A stretch of DNA of 6,344 nucleotides from Nitrososphaerales archaeon. Its GTDB lineage: Archaea; Thermoproteota; Nitrososphaeria; Nitrososphaerales; Nitrososphaeraceae. How positions within the stretch are numbered: position 1 is the stretch's first letter; each line of letters begins with the position of its first letter. The translations under genes and the position numbers were made by a program. Where the stretch lies: contig JARBAV010000388.1 in NCBI GenBank assembly GCA_029237515.1, positions 1 through 6,344 on the forward strand. Reading direction: 5' to 3'. Positions 4,481 through 6,344 of the stretch are shown here, in pieces. Below the pieces are notes generated by a model, which worked only from the letters and a program-made list of their open reading frames with translations, was not told the origin of the DNA and searched no databases.

Positions 4481-6344
4481 TTGAAAGAAGATAGTGCTTC
4501 GGAGGATGATTTCAAGCTTAATAATATCCCGAATGCGAAATCAGTGATTCACAAATCATCAATCTCCGAAGCAAATACGATCCCTCACAACCTAACGATG
4601 ACAACAGATAAGAAGCGATTTAGGATGACTGACCACTTCGATGAATCGAATGGTGAATCCATGTATGATTCTCTAACTAAAATGCTGCCCAAAGAAGCAT
4701 CAATAACTGCCGCCAGGTTTGAAGGTCCTAAGATTGCGCTCTACACAAAAAATCCCAAATTTGCTCTCACCGAACTTACATTGCACCTATCAGGCCTCTC
4801 TAAGACTATGAAAAAAAGGTTTGTGATCCGAACTGATCCAAGTATACGGATTTCAGAGGATTTAACTCGGTCAACAGTTTTGAAGCTCGTCCCCAAGAAC
4901 GTGTCTCTTTCGGCAGTTTTCTGCGATGACGCAACGGGTGAAGTAATTTTGGAATTAAGCAGTCCTGAAGTCATCACACCCGCATTGATTATAGAGATTG
5001 CATCTTTGACAGGTTGGTTAGCAAGAACTCGACTTTCTCCACATATCCCTTCTACGAGTATCAAGACAATCCATTCAACTTTGAAGGGTTCTGCGAGGGA
5101 GAGAAGCATTTTCTTTCAAGAGTTAGGACAAAGAATTTTTCGAACACCTCTTGTTGTAGGTACCCACAGTTATTTGGATGGTATAAGACGGAAAGATACC
5201 CTGATGGAAGAGAGTTGTGCTGATAACAGGCTGACTTCGCCTGAAGCACCTGCTAGATTAGAAAAATCTTCTTACTTCAACGCATCTAGCAAGACAGAGG
5301 TTCTAATTTATTGTTTGGGGGGAGTTAAGCAAGTCGGTAGGTCATGTTTCGTTGTATTAACACAAGAAAGTAAAGTCATGCTGGATTGTGGAATAAATCC
5401 AGGCGAGGCCATAGGACTAGATGCGTTCCCTAGAATAGATTGGTTTCCCTTTACGCTAAATGATCTTGACGCAGTTATTTTGAGTCATGCACATATCGAT
5501 CACCAAGGATTTCTGCCAGCACTTTATAGGTACGGATATAGAGGACCTATTTATTGTACCGAACCCACATTGCCTCTTATGACACTATTACAAATGGATT
5601 CAGTAAAGATAGCAAAAGCAAACGGTAGTTACCTACCATACGAGTCTCGTGACGTTTACGAAGTAATCAAGCACTGCATAACATTACCGTATGGCAAGCC
5701 TACCGATATTTCACCAGATATTACAATCACCCTCAACAATGCTGGTCATATTATGGGCAGTGCAACAGTGCATCTGAATATATCTGGCGCACATAATATA
5801 CTATATTCCGGTGATTACAAATATGCTAGAACGCAATTACTCGATACCGCTCTAGCGGTTTACCCAAGAGTCGAAACCCTCATTACTGAGAGTACTTACG
5901 GCAACTCTTCCGATATCATGCCCGATCAAACTTCCGTATATGATAATTTTACCAGGAGCATAAACCATACCTTAAAGCAAGGTGGCAAGGTGTTGATTCC
6001 AGTTCCTGCTGTAGGTAGAGCTCAAGAAATGATGCTTGTGTTGGACAAAGAGATGCGAGAGAGAAATTTGATCGAATGTCCGATCTATATCGAAGGAATG
6101 ATCTCGGAGGCTAGCGCTATTCATATGTCGTATGCGCACTATCTTGGATTTAACGTGAGGAAGAGTGTTTCTTCTGGTGTAAACCCATTTCAGTCAGAGT
6201 ATTTTACTCTCGTAAATGGACCCGGAAAACGGGATGAGATTTTAGAGGATCGCAATCCTTCCATTATAATGGCGACATCAGGAATGCTCGAAGGTGGACC
6301 ATCGGTAGAATATTTTAAGTCAATTGCTCCACTACGTGGAAACA
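4481..6344 (+). CDS. aCPSF1/FttA-family beta-CASP ribonuclease with KH domains (3' end missing)
   Basis: Proteins of this family are zinc-dependent RNases that cut RNA and promote archaeal transcription termination. The visible 621 residues comprise an N-terminal tail (1-60), a first KH-like region (about 61-135: MLPKEASITAARFEGPKIAL, YTKNPKF, RTDPSIRI), a second KH domain (about 136-215), and the nuclease from about 274. Nuclease motifs are intact: D302 in LDCG, H336/H338/D340/H341 in SHAHIDH, H423 in NAGH, D445 in SGDYK and E470 in ESTYG, plus PAVGRAQE at 509-516 in the beta-CASP part. The window ends shortly after the SGMLEGG segment, before the final beta-CASP and metallo-beta-lactamase motifs. 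The frame opens after a stop at 4472-4474. TTG 4481 sits at leaderless distance from a TATA box, but ATG 4598, 4625 or 4661 are possible; 4661 best matches the usual family N-terminus. It departs from the family in the KH loop and in linker length, so it may be a divergent paralogue. Confidence 0.92.
   Translation, partial: MKEDSASEDDFKLNNIPNAKSVIHKSSISEANTIPHNLTMTTDKKRFRMTDHFDESNGESMYDSLTKMLPKEASITAARFEGPKIALYTKNPKFALTELTLHLSGLSKTMKKRFVIRTDPSIRISEDLTRSTVLKLVPKNVSLSAVFCDDATGEVILELSSPEVITPALIIEIASLTGWLARTRLSPHIPSTSIKTIHSTLKGSARERSIFFQELGQRIFRTPLVVGTHSYLDGIRRKDTLMEESCADNRLTSPEAPARLEKSSYFNASSKTEVLIYCLGGVKQVGRSCFVVLTQESKVMLDCGINPGEAIGLDAFPRIDWFPFTLNDLDAVILSHAHIDHQGFLPALYRYGYRGPIYCTEPTLPLMTLLQMDSVKIAKANGSYLPYESRDVYEVIKHCITLPYGKPTDISPDITITLNNAGHIMGSATVHLNISGAHNILYSGDYKYARTQLLDTALAVYPRVETLITESTYGNSSDIMPDQTSVYDNFTRSINHTLKQGGKVLIPVPAVGRAQEMMLVLDKEMRERNLIECPIYIEGMISEASAIHMSYAHYLGFNVRKSVSSGVNPFQSEYFTLVNGPGKRDEILEDRNPSIIMATSGMLEGGPSVEYFKSIAPLRGN

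Noticed and set aside
4471..4494. A 7-codon open frame (ATG to TAG) overlapping the TTG start of the aCPSF1-family gene, a possible regulatory upstream ORF.
   Set aside because: The TATA box predicts transcription starting after this ATG, so it would probably not be in the mRNA.
4741..5249. Minus-strand and alternative-frame open frames within the KH region of the aCPSF1-family gene.
   Set aside because: The continuous plus-strand frame from 4475 to the window end carries the KH and nuclease motifs; the others are shadows.

Overview
The window looks like chromosomal DNA of a mesophilic archaeon, most likely a member of Nitrososphaeria (Thaumarchaeota). The reasons are an archaeal-type ribosomal protein S8e, a scpA-scpB pair of the archaeal type, a FilR1-type winged-helix regulator, and a KH/metallo-beta-lactamase/beta-CASP protein of the aCPSF1 (FttA) family. 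The DNA is moderately AT-rich. Several promoters have a TATA box about 27-30 bases before the start codon, as expected for leaderless or nearly leaderless archaeal transcripts. I saw no insertion sequence, tRNA, rRNA or CRISPR array. Assignment below phylum level is a guess.

Layout: the left third (24-1779) is all on the minus strand. scpA comes first, then scpB 19 bases downstream (one transcription unit, condensin accessory subunits), then after a 90-base gap with its own TATA box the gene for ribosomal protein S8e. A 196-base divergent promoter region (1780-1975) separates scpA from a plus-strand site-2 intramembrane metalloprotease (1976-3211) that probably starts with TTG. A 189-base gap leads to a FilR1-type transcriptional regulator (3401-4264). 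After a further 216-base gap comes the 5' part of an aCPSF1/FttA-family RNase (4481 to the window end, incomplete).

The genes are mainly core information-processing and chromosome-maintenance genes: translation, SMC-ScpAB chromosome organisation, and RNA 3'-end processing or transcription termination. They are joined by a membrane protease and a local regulator. Nothing resembles a defence island or mobile system.

The points most worth a second look are three. First, a perfect 8+8 inverted repeat lies directly upstream of the FilR1-type regulator and is a candidate autoregulatory operator. Second, the aCPSF1-family protein has departures from the family pattern: a probable extra N-terminal tail, loss of the GXXG loop in its KH domain, and a long KH-to-nuclease linker. 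Third, two genes appear to use leaderless TTG starts.
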